From Suillus spraguei (Eukaryota; Basidiomycota; Agaricomycetes; Boletales; Suillaceae): a stretch of 64,000 nt of DNA. Where the stretch lies: contig JABCPU010000252.1 in NCBI GenBank assembly GCA_016800925.1, forward strand, positions 36,172 to 100,171, written 5' to 3'. The notes beneath the pieces are model-generated. The model had not been told where the DNA came from, ran no database searches, and saw only the letters and a program-made list of their open reading frames with translations. Of this stretch, positions 1 to 10,881 are shown in pieces. A program made the position numbers and the translations under genes. Position 1 is the stretch's first letter. The number at the start of each line of letters is the position of its first letter.

Positions 1-746
1 TGGTGGGGTAGACGGAACGCCAAATGATTTAAAGGAGGATAAAGGTAAAAAAACACAATCAACCCCGTCAATATCTAATACGAGGAAGATCACTCACTAA
101 GTGGAACAGGCACGCCCCATCTAAGTGTCTCGGTGAACACCCATCGCAATACGGAAGCTTTGCACGATCTTCGAAGGTGGGTAGGCGGTTTGCTTTCGAT
201 GCTCATCCCAACCCATCTCCCCCCGATCCAAGGACATCATCGAGTTCTGCTTGAGCGCGCCGGAGTACATGGGGGTATTGAACCATTGTAAGGATGAAAT
301 GGGAAAGAGTCGCGATGGTTGTATCGATGCTGGCTTTTGGTGTGAGTTGTTCCCGGTGAGTGAGTTTTTCAGGCGTGGATGGTGTTGGTGTTGGTCACGG
401 TTAGCATGGCGCAAATGTGCGACGTAGGGCACGTTGGAATTAGCTGTCCACCAGATATGATGGTCAGGCTACCTTTATGTTATCGGATGAGGAGTCACGG
501 TCGCTCGAGGATGCGAGGGAGAGGGACGGGCGGTTCCTTTTTTCTGTAAGAGAGTTGGTTTTGCGATACAGAAGGGAGGAAGAGCTCACGATTCGTATGA
601 GCGGTCTACGAATCCTTCCATTTTTACTTCTCAGATTCTGGCGTTTCTCTTGAAAGATGCGCCAGGAAACCACATAGGGAGATGCTTGACTAGGACAGAA
701 AAGGTGAGTTTGGACAGCGGAAGAGAAAAGAGACTGACAGGCTTGA
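1..746 (-). pseudogene. Cytochrome P450 remnant, middle/3' part (unit 1)
   Basis: Reading the minus strand gives scattered P450 pieces: a segment like the one before helix F/G (WFPGASFKRNA), then the J-helix stretch YPHVLRRAQAELDDVLG and the following PTFEDRAKLPYCD. In intact fungal P450s these flank the oxygen-binding I helix. Frames change several times. Relative to the unit 3 copy (22321-23165) it lacks about 75 bp near 520 and about 18 bp near 595. No heme-binding Cys motif is seen, and the N-terminal half is absent: the sequence switches at about 746 to unrelated DNA that in unit 2 lies about 1 kb further on. Clearly a dead fragment of a monooxygenase gene. The family is certain; the subfamily was not assigned. 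Confidence 0.75.
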
Positions 747-2340
747 TCAGCGGCATTAGCTTGAAGTCCGATATCTCCCTAATTCTGTTTCTCATCTCTT
801 CAAGCTTAAATATCGGCCCGGGTTCAACTATAGTAAATGTAAATGGTTGGCTAAACGCGACTCCAGATGATTACCTCCTGATCCTCCTTGATATTTGTCT
901 GCGTTTGGTCGGTTGATTGCTCTTCATTTAATATTGACGACGTATCTAGCCTTCAAGCTTCAAGCTTCACCTTTCGCACCCTCGTCCAAGTTACCTCTTG
1001 TCCGATAGACCGTTGGTACAGTCCTGCTGAAAAATGCTTGTACTCCAGTCACTCAGATCACACTCACCACAGCCTTGTCTGTGAGTTTCAATCGTATATA
1101 TCTTTATGGACTGCTCAATTCATGCTCTTCATTGCCTGTGACTTTATATTTGTATTCAGAGGCTCCACGTCTGCAGATCTATTTAGACATCATTGAGTTT
1201 GTTGTGCATCGTTTGACTGTTCTAGCGAATTCAATTTCTAATAGCATACTCTTCAGCGTTGACGACCATCCGTTCCTCACTCAAGATTCCGCTCTGGTAT
1301 TATTCCACATTCGCGTGATGTTTGAGTTATTTTCTGGCATAGATGATGAAGTGACCCGTCGTATGTCTCTTTTCTACTTCACGTACCATGGATCAATATT
1401 CAGCGTTTCCAAGGGACATTGCCACATATGTTTTCATTGCCCTGCATCGACCTCAATATTAACATTCTTCATCAGAGCATATCCTACATGGTGGCATAAT
1501 GGATGGCTGACGACAATGAATCTGGTGTTTGGGGGTATAGCAGGATATTTTGATCTCATCCCAAATACCAGATTCGTCTCGTACTCTTCGGTACCCCTCA
1601 AGAAACGATAGCTGATTTATGCTGGGCATAATGTCTCGTTCAACATGAGTGAGCTTAGATCTGTTCATTATATACAGCGCTGTTAACGTACGGTGTCTTG
1701 CATTCGCGACCGCATTGCCTTTGGTGCTATCTAAAATCCATGACAAACAGTTTGCGTTGTTTGAGGTGTACCCTCGTGAGTTCGACATCCGTGTGATGTC
1801 CAAGTTGTTTACTGGTCTCTTTCCTACTTCACTATCAGCGATCAATTTTCATATTGTACATTTCCAGGGGACATTGCCACGTATATTTTCATTGCCCTGC
1901 ATCGACCTCAATACCAATATCGATATCCTTCGTCAGAGCATACCCCATATGGTGGCATAATTCCAGTTTATGGATGACTGACGACGCTGACGAGGATGGT
2001 GTTTGGGGGTATAGCAGGATATGTTGATCGTTTTCTACTCATCCCAAACGCCAGACTCGTCTCGCACTCTTCGGCACCCCTCAAAAACTAGCTGATTTAT
2101 GCTGGACATAATGTCTCGTTCAACGTGAGTGAACTATTGCTCTTATGTGTTCATAAACTATTTCAGGACTGCCCTTTTCCATCCACTGATGGCATACACG
2201 CACGCAGTGTATCCAGACACTGTTGCAGCCACATTTCGATTGAACAATTTGTTGTTCACTTGTATTTGCTATGCGGGAGCCTTTCAATATATCATCGAGT
2301 GTCGCTCGTGTGGTATGTAAGTGGAACAGCGGCTTGTTAA
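747..2340 (+). pseudogene. Unrecognised multi-exon gene remnant (unit 1, first copy)
   Basis: Coding-like patches alternate with GT..AG intron-like gaps (for example a GTGAGT-type donor after CTTGTCT near 1080), but no frame stays open. A module of about 220 bp occurs twice here (about 1436-1655 and 1886-2140) and recurs in every unit. Its conserved core reads roughly FPNARFVSH followed by a Leu-rich stretch in the best copy. A second patch reads VLSKIHDKQFALFE and has relatives in the other units. I do not recognise the family. There is a weak, unverified resemblance to the region after the F-box in Agaricomycete F-box/LRR-type proteins. Orientation is inferred from the longest patches and the splice-like signals. 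Confidence 0.4.
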
Positions 2341-2448
2341 TTAGTATTAGGTTTGAACTGGGTACTACTCGCACTTCAGATCTCAGATCTGTCAGATTTC
2401 AATTTCAACAGCGATCGATGAAGACTAAGTAAAGTTACCATACTGAAA

Positions 2449-4000
2449 CTACAAATGTGGAATAAACTTGGTCCAAACTACTGTATCGTATGCGCCAGGA
2501 GGAAGTGATCGTAAGTTCAGGAACATAAGTACAATTATTGTAACACGTGAAAAAAGGTAAAGAAAGATGATGCCGTTGGAAAAAAGTGCACCAAGTACCA
2601 CAAAAACAATGAAGATAACCCATTGTAGAGGGGATGGGTCTTCCGATGCTTCTTTCCATGCTTTCACCCATGTCCCCCAGGTGAAGTCCGTGTCTTCAAG
2701 TCCAAATTCGTCGCATAGCCAGGCACCGCACGTCCATAACATGGACAGCATACTAATGATAAAAGCCACCATTAGCAAAGATGCCATCGCAGCGGAAGCC
2801 ACACGCCATAATATCTGCTCTGTGTGTCTCGTAAACAAGAAATTCCAGGCCAGACAATGTATCACTCCAAATGCCACTCCACTAACACTTCCGATCATCG
2901 TTGCGATCATAGACAAGTAAGAAACGCTTGGAGACCTAATGGAGCCAGCAGTAAAAATAAAGAACGGGTGTTCCACGGGAGATCGGCGTAGTGCTAATAT
3001 AAATCTTGAATGGAGGAAAATCAGAACAAGCTCTTTCAGGAATATTGATAACATTCCTATCGTCGTCTAAGCTGGGAGGAGCAGTTACCTCAGAGTTCCA
3101 GTGAACAATATAAGGGCGGCCCACATCCTTAGGCTTCCTCAACCATAAGCCATAGGAAATGCAAGCCAGAGCGGCAACACCCAGGGTGTCAATTTCAAGC
3201 AGTGTTGCGGGAAGGTTCTGAGCGTAACGGGCAATGAGCTGGATCAAAAACCACACTATTTGAAGAATAGCGATGCATTTTGATAGTATATCGCCCTTGC
3301 TTCGGTCTTCTATGTCTGCCTTTGTGATGACAGGCATCTCCACAGATCCCTCACGAACAAACTGCAGGAGCTCCTCAGGTGTGAGAGTGGCCCGCAGCTC
3401 ACCATCGACATAGAGCACAAATCCACCCATCTGTGCAAAGAACCCGTGCGTTAGTGTCCATTCTGCGAAGGCATTAGTTTGATGTTAGTTTCAAGAGTCC
3501 GAGTATCACAATGACTAACTAGCGCTTGAGCCTCTGCTGGAAATTGGGATGTCTTCAAGTAACGTGACTGCCAGCTCGCTCGGGTTCTGCCACATGGCTC
3601 GATGCCGGGTGCGTTGGGTACCAAAGACATTGTTGAAATCCTTTGCAACTTGACGAGCACCGATAAACTGCAATGCAGCCAAGGTAACTATGGCTTCAGG
3701 GAGGATGAATGCTACAATCATGAGGATCAGACGACGAAAGGCATTGCCAATCGCCCACTGGTCCATGTATGGAATGTCCGGATGGACAGCAGTCCATGTG
3801 CATGCAAACAAAGTTAAACCACAGCTCGACACAATGTCCCACAAGGTTCTGGCATTGCAGGATGGACAGTTACTGGCATCGAGTGTATGGATACAGGTAT
3901 CGTTGAGACCCGAGAGTGAAGCATGAGCAAATGGTACGCCGAAGAGAGCAGCACAAAGTAAGAGGACCATCGAAAAGTTGAGGGCATGGCGTCTGTTCAT
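2449..4000 (-). pseudogene. Agaricomycete multi-span membrane protein, frameshifted copy (unit 1)
   Basis: Exon 1 runs 4000 to 3520 and starts with a hydrophobic signal-like leader, then TLWDIVSSCGLTLFACTW and a second span. A 57-nt intron (3463-3519, GTTAGT..CAG) is followed by exon 2 beginning WTLTHGFFAQMGGF. The pattern of about eight hydrophobic spans and the TWTAVHPDIP and THGFF..MGGF motifs match a large uncharacterised protein family of mushroom genomes. Compared with the 24868-26385 copy, one extra base near 3045 (CTCTTTCAGG versus CTCTTCAGG) throws exon 2 out of frame after about 120 codons; the remaining spans continue in another frame to 2449. Function unknown; membrane location inferred from hydropathy. 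The start is a genuine ATG. Could be a sequencing indel rather than a true pseudogene. Confidence 0.75.
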
Positions 4001-4018
4001 TCTGCTCCCTTTTTATGG

Positions 4019-5219
4019 GTGCAGCTGCCACCGCATGTATCAATCTGTGAATGATAGATAAGCCAGGTTCAAGCGCTGACGTTTACACATACCTCGAGGC
4101 TATCATACCACCGGCAGAGGGAACCTAAATACTATAGTCACATCCACTAACAATAAAAATCACTGGAAAATGCACTGATAACTTCTACTGAAATTGACGT
4201 CAGACCGCATTCCATCATAGAGTGCTAATTCTGAGTTTCAGTTGATAATCCTCATTCAAGTTGAACTGAGAGAATCACGGCGTTAGTGCAAAACGAATTT
4301 CAAAATTTCCCGCATTCACAGGGTAGATTCACAAAATTTAAGGCCCTCTAATTTATCACGAATTTGAATAAATTACTCCCAAAGGCTCCGATCAGAAGGA
4401 TCAGGTAGAATGAACTTCTGACTGCATGGATGCAGCAGCACTGAGGCTGTAAAGCTTCTTTAGCGCTAAACGTAGAACGTAAATCAATACCATTATGTAA
4501 CATCTAGCAAGCATAGACAAATTTTTCTCTACCGTCACAGACTGCAGAGTTCGCAGGAAGGCTATGATCCCCATTCAACCAATGCGTACTGTCATAAAAT
4601 CTACCTCCAAACCCAAATCCGATGAGGATGATGCGAGAATGTGTGGAGGATATTTTCGACCAGCAACAGGTGAAAACGACATGACTCAGGGTCCTGACTC
4701 CAAATCATTCTATACGAGTATATCTGTGCTCATGGAATGGAAGGAGTATGATCGAGAGTGTTGTGGAAACAGACTATAACGAGTCAATTGCAAAGACGTT
4801 CAACGCCTGGCCTTCAATAGAACGGGCGGACTTTCAAACCTACCCCGTTCTTAGCGCTTGTTGTAAGTAGAGCTTTCTCACATTTATTGATTAACCTTGT
4901 GGTTTTTGGTAGCAAGTCATTAGCTATTTAATTCCTGCTACCTTAAGGCAGTGGTCTTGTAGCAAGTGGCTAATTTGTAAGGATTTCGTATCCTCTACGC
5001 CCTGACACTGCTTCAAAAACAAACTTAATCGGCAGGGCATGACATAAAGACTCACTGAGTGGCTGACAACAACCATGGTACTTGGATAAAATAATACGCA
5101 CAAACGCCAGATTTATCTTGTGTCGTTTGTCTTGAGTTATTCGCACCTATGATTTATTACGTGGCACAGTCTTAATTAGATATAAACAAGGGTGGAACAT
5201 TTGAAGTTCGAACCCGTGC
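4019..5219. other. Decayed spacer with one module relative
   Basis: No gene is supported. Around 4060-4130 is the first of many copies of a short motif (AAGCCAGGTTCAAGCGCT, followed by an ACATACCTCGAGG-type segment) that accompanies the membrane-gene remnants throughout the array. At about 5030-5150 is another copy of the module of the unrecognised + strand gene (GACATAAAGACTCACTGAGTG). The rest is AT-rich and featureless. Confidence 0.5.
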
Positions 5220-5230
5220 GTAAAGGGTAT

Positions 5231-5455
5231 GAGGTGCTAGCGCCGGCCCTTATACATGTACATGCCTCAAGGCCACTATAGCCATTCTAGTGCCGAAGGA
5301 TAGTGAATTTTTGGCATCGCTTGAAAAATGGTTGCATGATGTGCCAGCGCCGGCCCTTATACACATGTACATGCCTCAAGGCCACTATTGCGATTCTAGT
5401 GCCGAAGGATGGTGAATTTTTGGCATCGCTGCATATGAAAAATGGTAGCTGATCA
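5231..5455. repeat. Direct tandem duplication, about 112 bp x 2
   Basis: Two consecutive units start at about 5231 and 5341. Each runs from GCCGGCCCTTATACA through CATGCCTCAAGGCCACTAT, then GTGCCGAAGGAT and TTTTTGGCATCGCT. They differ by a few substitutions and short indels. Single versions of the GGCCCTTATACA / CATGCCTCAAGGC motif occur beside membrane-gene remnants at 17515-17560 and 17765. Confidence 0.85.
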
Positions 5456-5479
5456 TCCTGCTGTGTTTTGAAGGGTTAC

Positions 5480-5960
5480 CACATCACAAACAAGGTGCCG
5501 AAATTCATGAGGAGTATGAATAATGCGCAGCTTGCAATTGACGTAGCCTGAGAGCATGAATTCGCCCATCCACCCATGGTACATTGTACATCCTATGAAG
5601 GTGTTGGTTGTATGTTCATCCTGCCTGACTGAAGAGCCTGAACGCGTAACTGACCGTTGAACTCTGCCGCAGGCATGGGAGCGCTTAAACTTCCACTTGG
5701 GTTATCAATTTATCTATGGTAAGCCAGGTTCAAGGGTTGGCACTCACATGTGTATGCCTCGATGTTGCTGGAGCGAAGGCACAAGGAATCAAATTACATG
5801 CTTCGATCGGAACGAGCTGACTTCCATTGTACTTGACGTTTCGCGGTCTCCTCGAGTGTGACATATTTGATAACGTTCCAGGTGTACCACACCACCTATC
5901 ACAATAAGGCTCGCACAGACGGTTCATATGACTCTCGAACTAGCAAAATTGTGAGTGGAC
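5480..5960 (-). pseudogene. Degenerate second membrane-gene copy and 3' flank (unit 1)
   Basis: The segment aligns over most of its length with 18110-18560 in unit 2, including CTCTGCC.CAGGCATGG and AAGCCAGGTTCAAGGGTTGG. Upstream in both places are fragments resembling the start of exon 2 of the membrane protein (the CACCCATGGTACATT side). No frame is open for more than about 65 codons. I read it as the outermost remnant of the second, degenerate copy of the membrane gene that sits beside each full copy in the array. Confidence 0.5.
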
Positions 5961-6339
5961 GACAGAAACAATAGTAGATAGAGACGTTCACCAGTCATGT
6001 ACGTGGCTTCAAGGAATGCGTAACATTTAATAACTAGCTGCTATGGCAACACTGCAATAGGACGCAGTCATTGTGTCAAGATCAAAGGATACAGGGCATC
6101 CTGTGATGCTTGCAGTTGCTAGCACTCATCATTTAGCAGACGAAGATAAAAAGTAGAATACGATGGCATTTCATAGTGCAAATACAAAAACCGCCACGAA
6201 AAACACGAACAAAGGGTCCTCTATACGTGTCTAGTGCCATGGGAGATTGTTCAAGTTGTGGGGACGGTTTGCGAAGCTATGGCAAGTCGAATGCTGGATG
6301 CCCGGAAGCGGACTTTGAAACCCATTCCCTTCTTGAATT

Positions 6340-6660
6340 TTTGCTGAACATGTCTCCTCGCCATATGGAGTGCTCAGTGAATGCCATCATATTCTTGCTG
6401 CGCTGCACACACAAAGCTCGGCCATAACGAGTGTAGTTTATTGTTATGTGCTCATTATATGAGATCAAGGACGGCTCTGGCAGTGGAGCAATACGAGGGA
6501 TTGTTTGAATATGCGAGTGTGAGATTGTGGGTGTACCCGTTTGCATGCAGTGATCCAGAGTTATTTTTTGGAGTGAGGTCGATGATGCATTATTACGCAT
6601 GCAGAGGTTTCGAACTTGATTTGGAGGTATGTTGTTATCAATGGAATGGTATTTGACCTC
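6340..6660 (-). pseudogene. Cytochrome P450 N-terminal fragment, heavily decayed
   Basis: Colinear with parts of the better P450 copy at 12560-13839: 6370-6470 matches the sequence around 13500-13570, 6490-6570 matches around 13610-13710 (including GATCCAGAGTTATTTTTTGGAG against the unit 2 version), and 6600-6650 matches the DNA just upstream of the P450 start near 13880-13915. Several deletions separate the patches and no P450 frame survives. It shows that unit 1 once carried the 5' part of a P450 well separated from the 3' part at 1-746. Confidence 0.6.
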
Positions 6661-7089
6661 CTGAACGGAGAGCACGTGCAGGTAACATTGGCCTCGTTAT
6701 TGAAGCCTTAAATATCGTCACCACAATATTCACATTTGAATTTGCTCATTCTAAACCCTTCTTCACTGGTAGTCTGTCGACATCACTGGTATAATCACCA
6801 TTATTAACGGATACTTATGCTGAATGAACTGTAGTAATTCTCTCAGTTGAGGCCAGCTAACTTTTCATCAAGATGTCCTATTCAGTTTGTGGGTTGTGAC
6901 TCACAGGCATGCCCGCCATGGCAGGCCAAAAATAGAATTGGGCAAGATCCCGATTGGTTCGATGACCAAAGTACATGTGCGTCAATATACTACTGACCTC
7001 GCCCTTTCTCCGTCGATAAAAATATCTCTTCTCTTTCCATCCAATCTATCTCATTCAATTTATCTCTTGTCTTATTAACCGTTAGGATG
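6661..7089. other. Spacer; weak match to unit 2
   Basis: No gene seen. The stretch 6880-6960 (GCAGGCCAAAAATAGAATTG region) matches 19250-19330, so the two units remain colinear here. The rest is featureless. Confidence 0.5.
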
Positions 7090-8450
7090 AGCCTTATTCA
7101 ACGTGGGCGTTCTCGTTGACACACGAACCAAACCAACCATTGTGGAATGGGTTTGTACTGCCATTACTCAGATCACAAGCAACATGTCGAACGACCCGAC
7201 AAGTCTCGTCTGTAAGTTGGTACCTGGTTTTATCTTCATTTTCGCTGGTAGCATTCAAACTTGAGTTCCGCTCTCACAAGTCCTGTCCGCTGGATAGCAC
7301 GGAAATTTAAAAACCATCGAATTCGCCTTTCTTTTTCTGTCTTACTGAATTCCATCTAATACCATGCTCTCCGGTATTTTGAGCCTGAACACCCTGTTGC
7401 CCATCTAGAAAAATGCAAGTTCCTCACTCGACCTCGCTTGGAACCTCGCTGTCGTGCAAAACTCGTGTGGTTATGTTTGCTAGTGTAGAGAATAAAGCGA
7501 TCTACCGTATGTCTTTCGTCCTTCATTGGCATCACTAGTGATCATTTTTTGTATTCAGCGCTCCGAGGATAGTAGAGCAAGTACACTTTTTTCATGTCCC
7601 ACATAGTGGCATAACAACGCCGATGAGGATGGCGTTCTAGATCTGCGAGTACGTTTCTCATTTATCTATCCATCCCGAACGCAAGACTGGTACCCGTCTC
7701 GCACTCTTCACCACCATTTAAAAAACCGGCATTTAGTTCATATTTGGAACTAGTTCTCGTTCAAAATTGAGCTGAATGTCTGTTCTTGATGTGCGGTACG
7801 ATTGGTATGCGGTGTCTTGTATTCACGATGAGATTGTCTTTGGTTCTCTCCAAAACTTGGGTCTCATGGAAAACCATTTGCGTTCTTGATATTATTGCTT
7901 GAGGTTTTGTTTCCTCGACTATTTATTGAGTTCTTCATCTGTTTCTTGATCGTCTTAGAAAACTCATTATCCTATACAGACCTCTCGCTTAAAAATACCC
8001 AACCATTAGACCGCTCCTCGACCTCGTGTAGCCCGTGCGACCTACACACGCTGTGCACTATCTGCCCATATTCCTAGCCCACTACTGGATGGAGAATGTC
8101 AATTATCGAAGCTAACCATCGTACATCTTCTCGTTTTCGTTTTCTAGCAGTAATTTTATATATTTTTCGAATCCCATTACTTGTCTGGCTCTTCTGGAAC
8201 TCACACGAGCATATAATATTGTAGATGTCAATCCCTGCTGCTATTGCTCTCTTCCCAACTGATAAACTCTCCTTCAGTGCATCCTTTATCGCTCATAATA
8301 AGTATGTGGTGCAAGCACTTAGTGTATGCACCTGCATCCATGACTAGATCCACCGACTACTGCAGTGAGATATGGTGCCCGAGAGATATACCGCCATTGG
8401 ACAGAATATTGATCTCTCGTCATATGCACGTTCCATGACTGCAAGTCTCA
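7090..8450 (+). pseudogene. Unrecognised multi-exon gene remnant (unit 1, second copy)
   Basis: Colinear with 19430-20590 in unit 2 and, more distantly, with 747-2340. An early exon-like patch ends at a GTCTGTAAGTT donor near 7205. The roughly 200-bp module is present at about 7590-7800. The patch at 7880-8080 corresponds to the best-preserved coding stretch of the family (IVLENSLSYTDLSL). The frame is interrupted and the protein cannot be read through. Family not recognised. Confidence 0.4.
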
Positions 8451-8639
8451 TGTCCTCCAGACCAAGTCAATATATGCGTACGACTCACGGGATCAATGGT
8501 AACGGTCTACGTTCCTGATCGTTGGCGCCGGAACGAATGAACTACGTATACAAGATGTCGTTGGTAGTCCCTTGACAGACGAATGTAAAGATAACTCTTC
8601 CCACAAAACAAGATCGTTCTAGTATGATATACTGGAGTT

Positions 8640-9490
8640 AATCGAGGATTCTAAATCCTGAAAATAAATTAGATTGTCGCAGCTGCAGGCCAAGTTGCAC
8701 GCCCGAAACATAGTACATTGATGTCGTCATACAAGAACACGAATCAGCATGTATAATCAGCCCGGAAAGCAAGCACACAGAAGGTCGATTACTCAACCTT
8801 TGTAACACTTTCAATGGCTTTCTGCTGAACGCGTCTTTTGAGGTCCACCCGCATTGGGTATCCGAATATCGTCGTACACCCAACATAAGCAGCCTGAATA
8901 CAAAATTAAGGCGCGGGGTTCGGAAAGTTGTGAGATAGGCACACCGTCACTATAGCGCCCTTTACATATTGCCTGCGAAGTGACTAGGTATAAAGTGTTT
9001 CGGCCCCATGAATGGCGCAGGTTACTGCGCAAGTGGTTTGGAAGGAAAGACAGAGACCAGTGGCATTTCTAAACGCATGCGCTGGGGAGAAGAATGCATC
9101 CATAGCGGTGACAGAGAGGAATGTAGTGTCAGGCGGTGGTGGCGAAAGGGAATAGACGTATGCGAACAACGCGATGCCTACGATGACAACTGTGCGAGGA
9201 AACTGGAATGTGGTTATTTGGGGGGCTTTGAATGGATATATATGTAATTGTCAGAGACAAGACTGACTGAAAGCAAAGGTCGAGACGCACCATACCAAGA
9301 CCCTCCTGAGCCTCTGCTTTCATACTCAGAAGCCGAGTTTTGACTTCCTCGTATCCGGAAAGCAGCGGGTCAAATGACACCCGGGTCGTATTCGATTGTC
9401 TGGACTTGAGCTTATACACAAACGTCATACCCTGGTAGATTCGTCAACATTAGCGAGTGTGGGTCATCTACTTGCCTGAACCTACCTTGA
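8640..9490 (-). pseudogene. Unrecognised multi-exon gene X, copy 1
   Basis: On the minus strand an exon from about 9428 encodes SGYEEVKTRLLSMKAEAQEG. After a GTGCGT..CAAAG intron-like gap of about 60 nt, a hydrophobic stretch follows (FPRTVVIVGIALFAYVYS, then LSPPPPDT) and a patch around TIFGYPMRVDLKRR-like sequence near 8850. The same order recurs at 21780-22310, and its upstream part at 11830-12220. The hydrophobic segment followed by a proline-rich turn is faintly like the N-terminus of fungal isoprenylcysteine methyltransferases, but I would not assign it. A weak ATG and broken frames suggest a remnant. Confidence 0.4.
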
Positions 9491-9909
9491 AGTCAATGCT
9501 GGACGTCTCACACTGGTGGTGAGCACGTTGCCCTGAACTTTCCCGAAATATTTGACATTGTGAATGATGGTTCTTCATGTACATGCATAGGAAACCGGAC
9601 TTGGAAGCGACCGGGTCCGACATAGTTGCCTTAGAAGACTTCTTGGATAATGAATTCTAGAGTTATAAAGCAAGGCGCCAATCCGAGATGTGCATGTCAC
9701 ATGATTCCAACCGACTCAGATGATCCAGTAATATTTCGTGAGTCGTGAAGTAGCTTGATGTAATTCTGAACAGTTGGTTTGAGTACCATATGTAAGTGAC
9801 TATGTCCTTTGTTCGTGTATGACGGCGGAAGAGGGTTATACCTAAGGAAGTTGCCTCCAGCCGCAGGTACATCTTTTCAACGACCAGAAATCCTCGTCCT
9901 TGTGGTTTT
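9491..9909. other. Spacer, start of the secreted-protein module
   Basis: No gene supported. From about 9660 the sequence aligns with 41330 onward in unit 3, marking the start of the module that carries the secreted cysteine-rich gene. Confidence 0.5.
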
Positions 9910-9978
9910 CATCCGTAAGGCACTTTTGCAAAATGGGTAGCGCAGCCCTACGCATTTTGCAAAAGTGCCTTACGGATG
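9910..9978. repeat. Perfect 26-bp inverted repeat with 17-nt loop
   Basis: Left arm 9910-9935 begins CATCCGTAAGGCAC; the right arm 9953-9978 is its exact reverse complement. The loop is 9936-9952. In the homologous module at 41575-41620 only the left arm is present and is followed directly by CATCAATAAAACC. The right arm plus loop therefore looks like a local inverted insertion in unit 1. Confidence 0.95.
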
Positions 9979-10617
9979 TACTAGCGCATCAATAAAACCA
10001 AAATAAATAGATCAACCTTTACACGCTTATGTCAACAACACCCTAAGTCTGTTGCTAAAGCTCTGATAATGAACCCGTAGAAGGGAACTAGATTGATTGC
10101 TGGTTACAAGACTGCGATGGTAGAATAAACGAGGTCGAAAACAGAGAATAGAACTACTGACGGACGCTTCCTAACTCATGTTGAAAGTCCGCTAGTTCCG
10201 GAAATGGTCGGACCACTCTCTGCTTACTGATACTACTTGGGTGGCTGTAGCCTACTCCTTTGATGAAGCAATTGAGTCGCCCAGTATGCTTCTAAGAGTG
10301 CGATTCAGAACGATGCTCGTAATAAGTCACAATGCCACCACAGTACTGTTGGGCCAGCAGCAGCTGCAGTTCGAACTTCAGATAACACAACTCTTATGCT
10401 AACTTCAGCTTACACGTAGTAAGATGCACCTTGAACTTCCATCTTAGCTGGGATTCGAAGCGAACGCATATATAGGTCACATCAAGCTTCGACTTACTCA
10501 TACCATGTACTCCTTCAACCTGTTGCCTTTATTCTGAATCAGCAGTTAGATCAACAGCTTGCAGTACCGATGCCAAAGCAGAAACACTCACTAGTGTATC
10601 GCTACTTGCAAATTGGT
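9979..10617. other. No gene seen; module spacer
   Basis: Aligns in pieces with 41600-41990 (for example the GCCACCACAGTACTGTTGGGCC segment at about 10335 and 41738). No open frame with coding character and no RNA gene was recognised. Confidence 0.5.
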
Positions 10618-10881
10618 TTATTCTCCGGGTTGTATGGTGCCGTTGTACTCGCAAAATTTGCCCTGGAACCCAGGCTGTGACAAAGGGCGAGTCGCATCAG
10701 ATGAAAATCGGACACGAAGCAAGATACTCACAAGGCAGGAAATTACCGGTTCAATTTCATTGCAGCAATCACTGTCATGGTTGCAACTCCCGCCCAGTGG
10801 GATACAACCTGACTGCTGTGCTGTAACAGACATAATAGATGTCGTCAACGCAACGATGGCAGTGAGGAAGGAGGAATGCAT
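10618..10881 (-). CDS. Small secreted cysteine-rich protein (knottin-like spacing)
   Basis: Exon 1 is 10881-10732, a 57-nt intron (10675-10731, GTGAGT..CACAG) follows, and exon 2 is 10674-10618 ending in TAA; 68 aa in total. Residues 1-21 form a signal peptide (hydrophobic run ending SVTAQ). The mature part has exactly six Cys, at 26, 33, 39, 40, 49 and 58, i.e. C-x6-C-x5-CC-x8-C-x8-C, the spacing class of inhibitor-cystine-knot folds, with GGSC and DCC motifs common in fungal small secreted proteins. Start chosen because it gives a clean signal peptide and a phase-0 intron joins the last Cys. Likely an extracellular effector-like or defence protein; actual role unknown. A broken copy lies at 41990-42090. 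It is one of only two clearly intact host genes in the array. Confidence 0.72.
   Translation of the reverse strand: MHSSFLTAIVALTTSIMSVTAQQSGCIPLGGSCNHDSDCCNEIEPVISCLVSILLRVRFSSDATRPLSQPGFQGKFCEYNGTIQPGE

Larger units (their letters stand above)
1..4018. repeat. Segmental duplication, copy 1 of 2
   Basis: This stretch aligns base for base with 22321-26432, with rare substitutions and small indels; the larger differences are deletions in copy 1 around 520 and 595. Copy 1 begins at the window edge, so its true start may lie outside. Both copies end together just upstream of the membrane-protein gene, at the sequence CTCCCTTTTTATGGG. A more diverged third version spans about 12560-17460. Confidence 0.93.
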
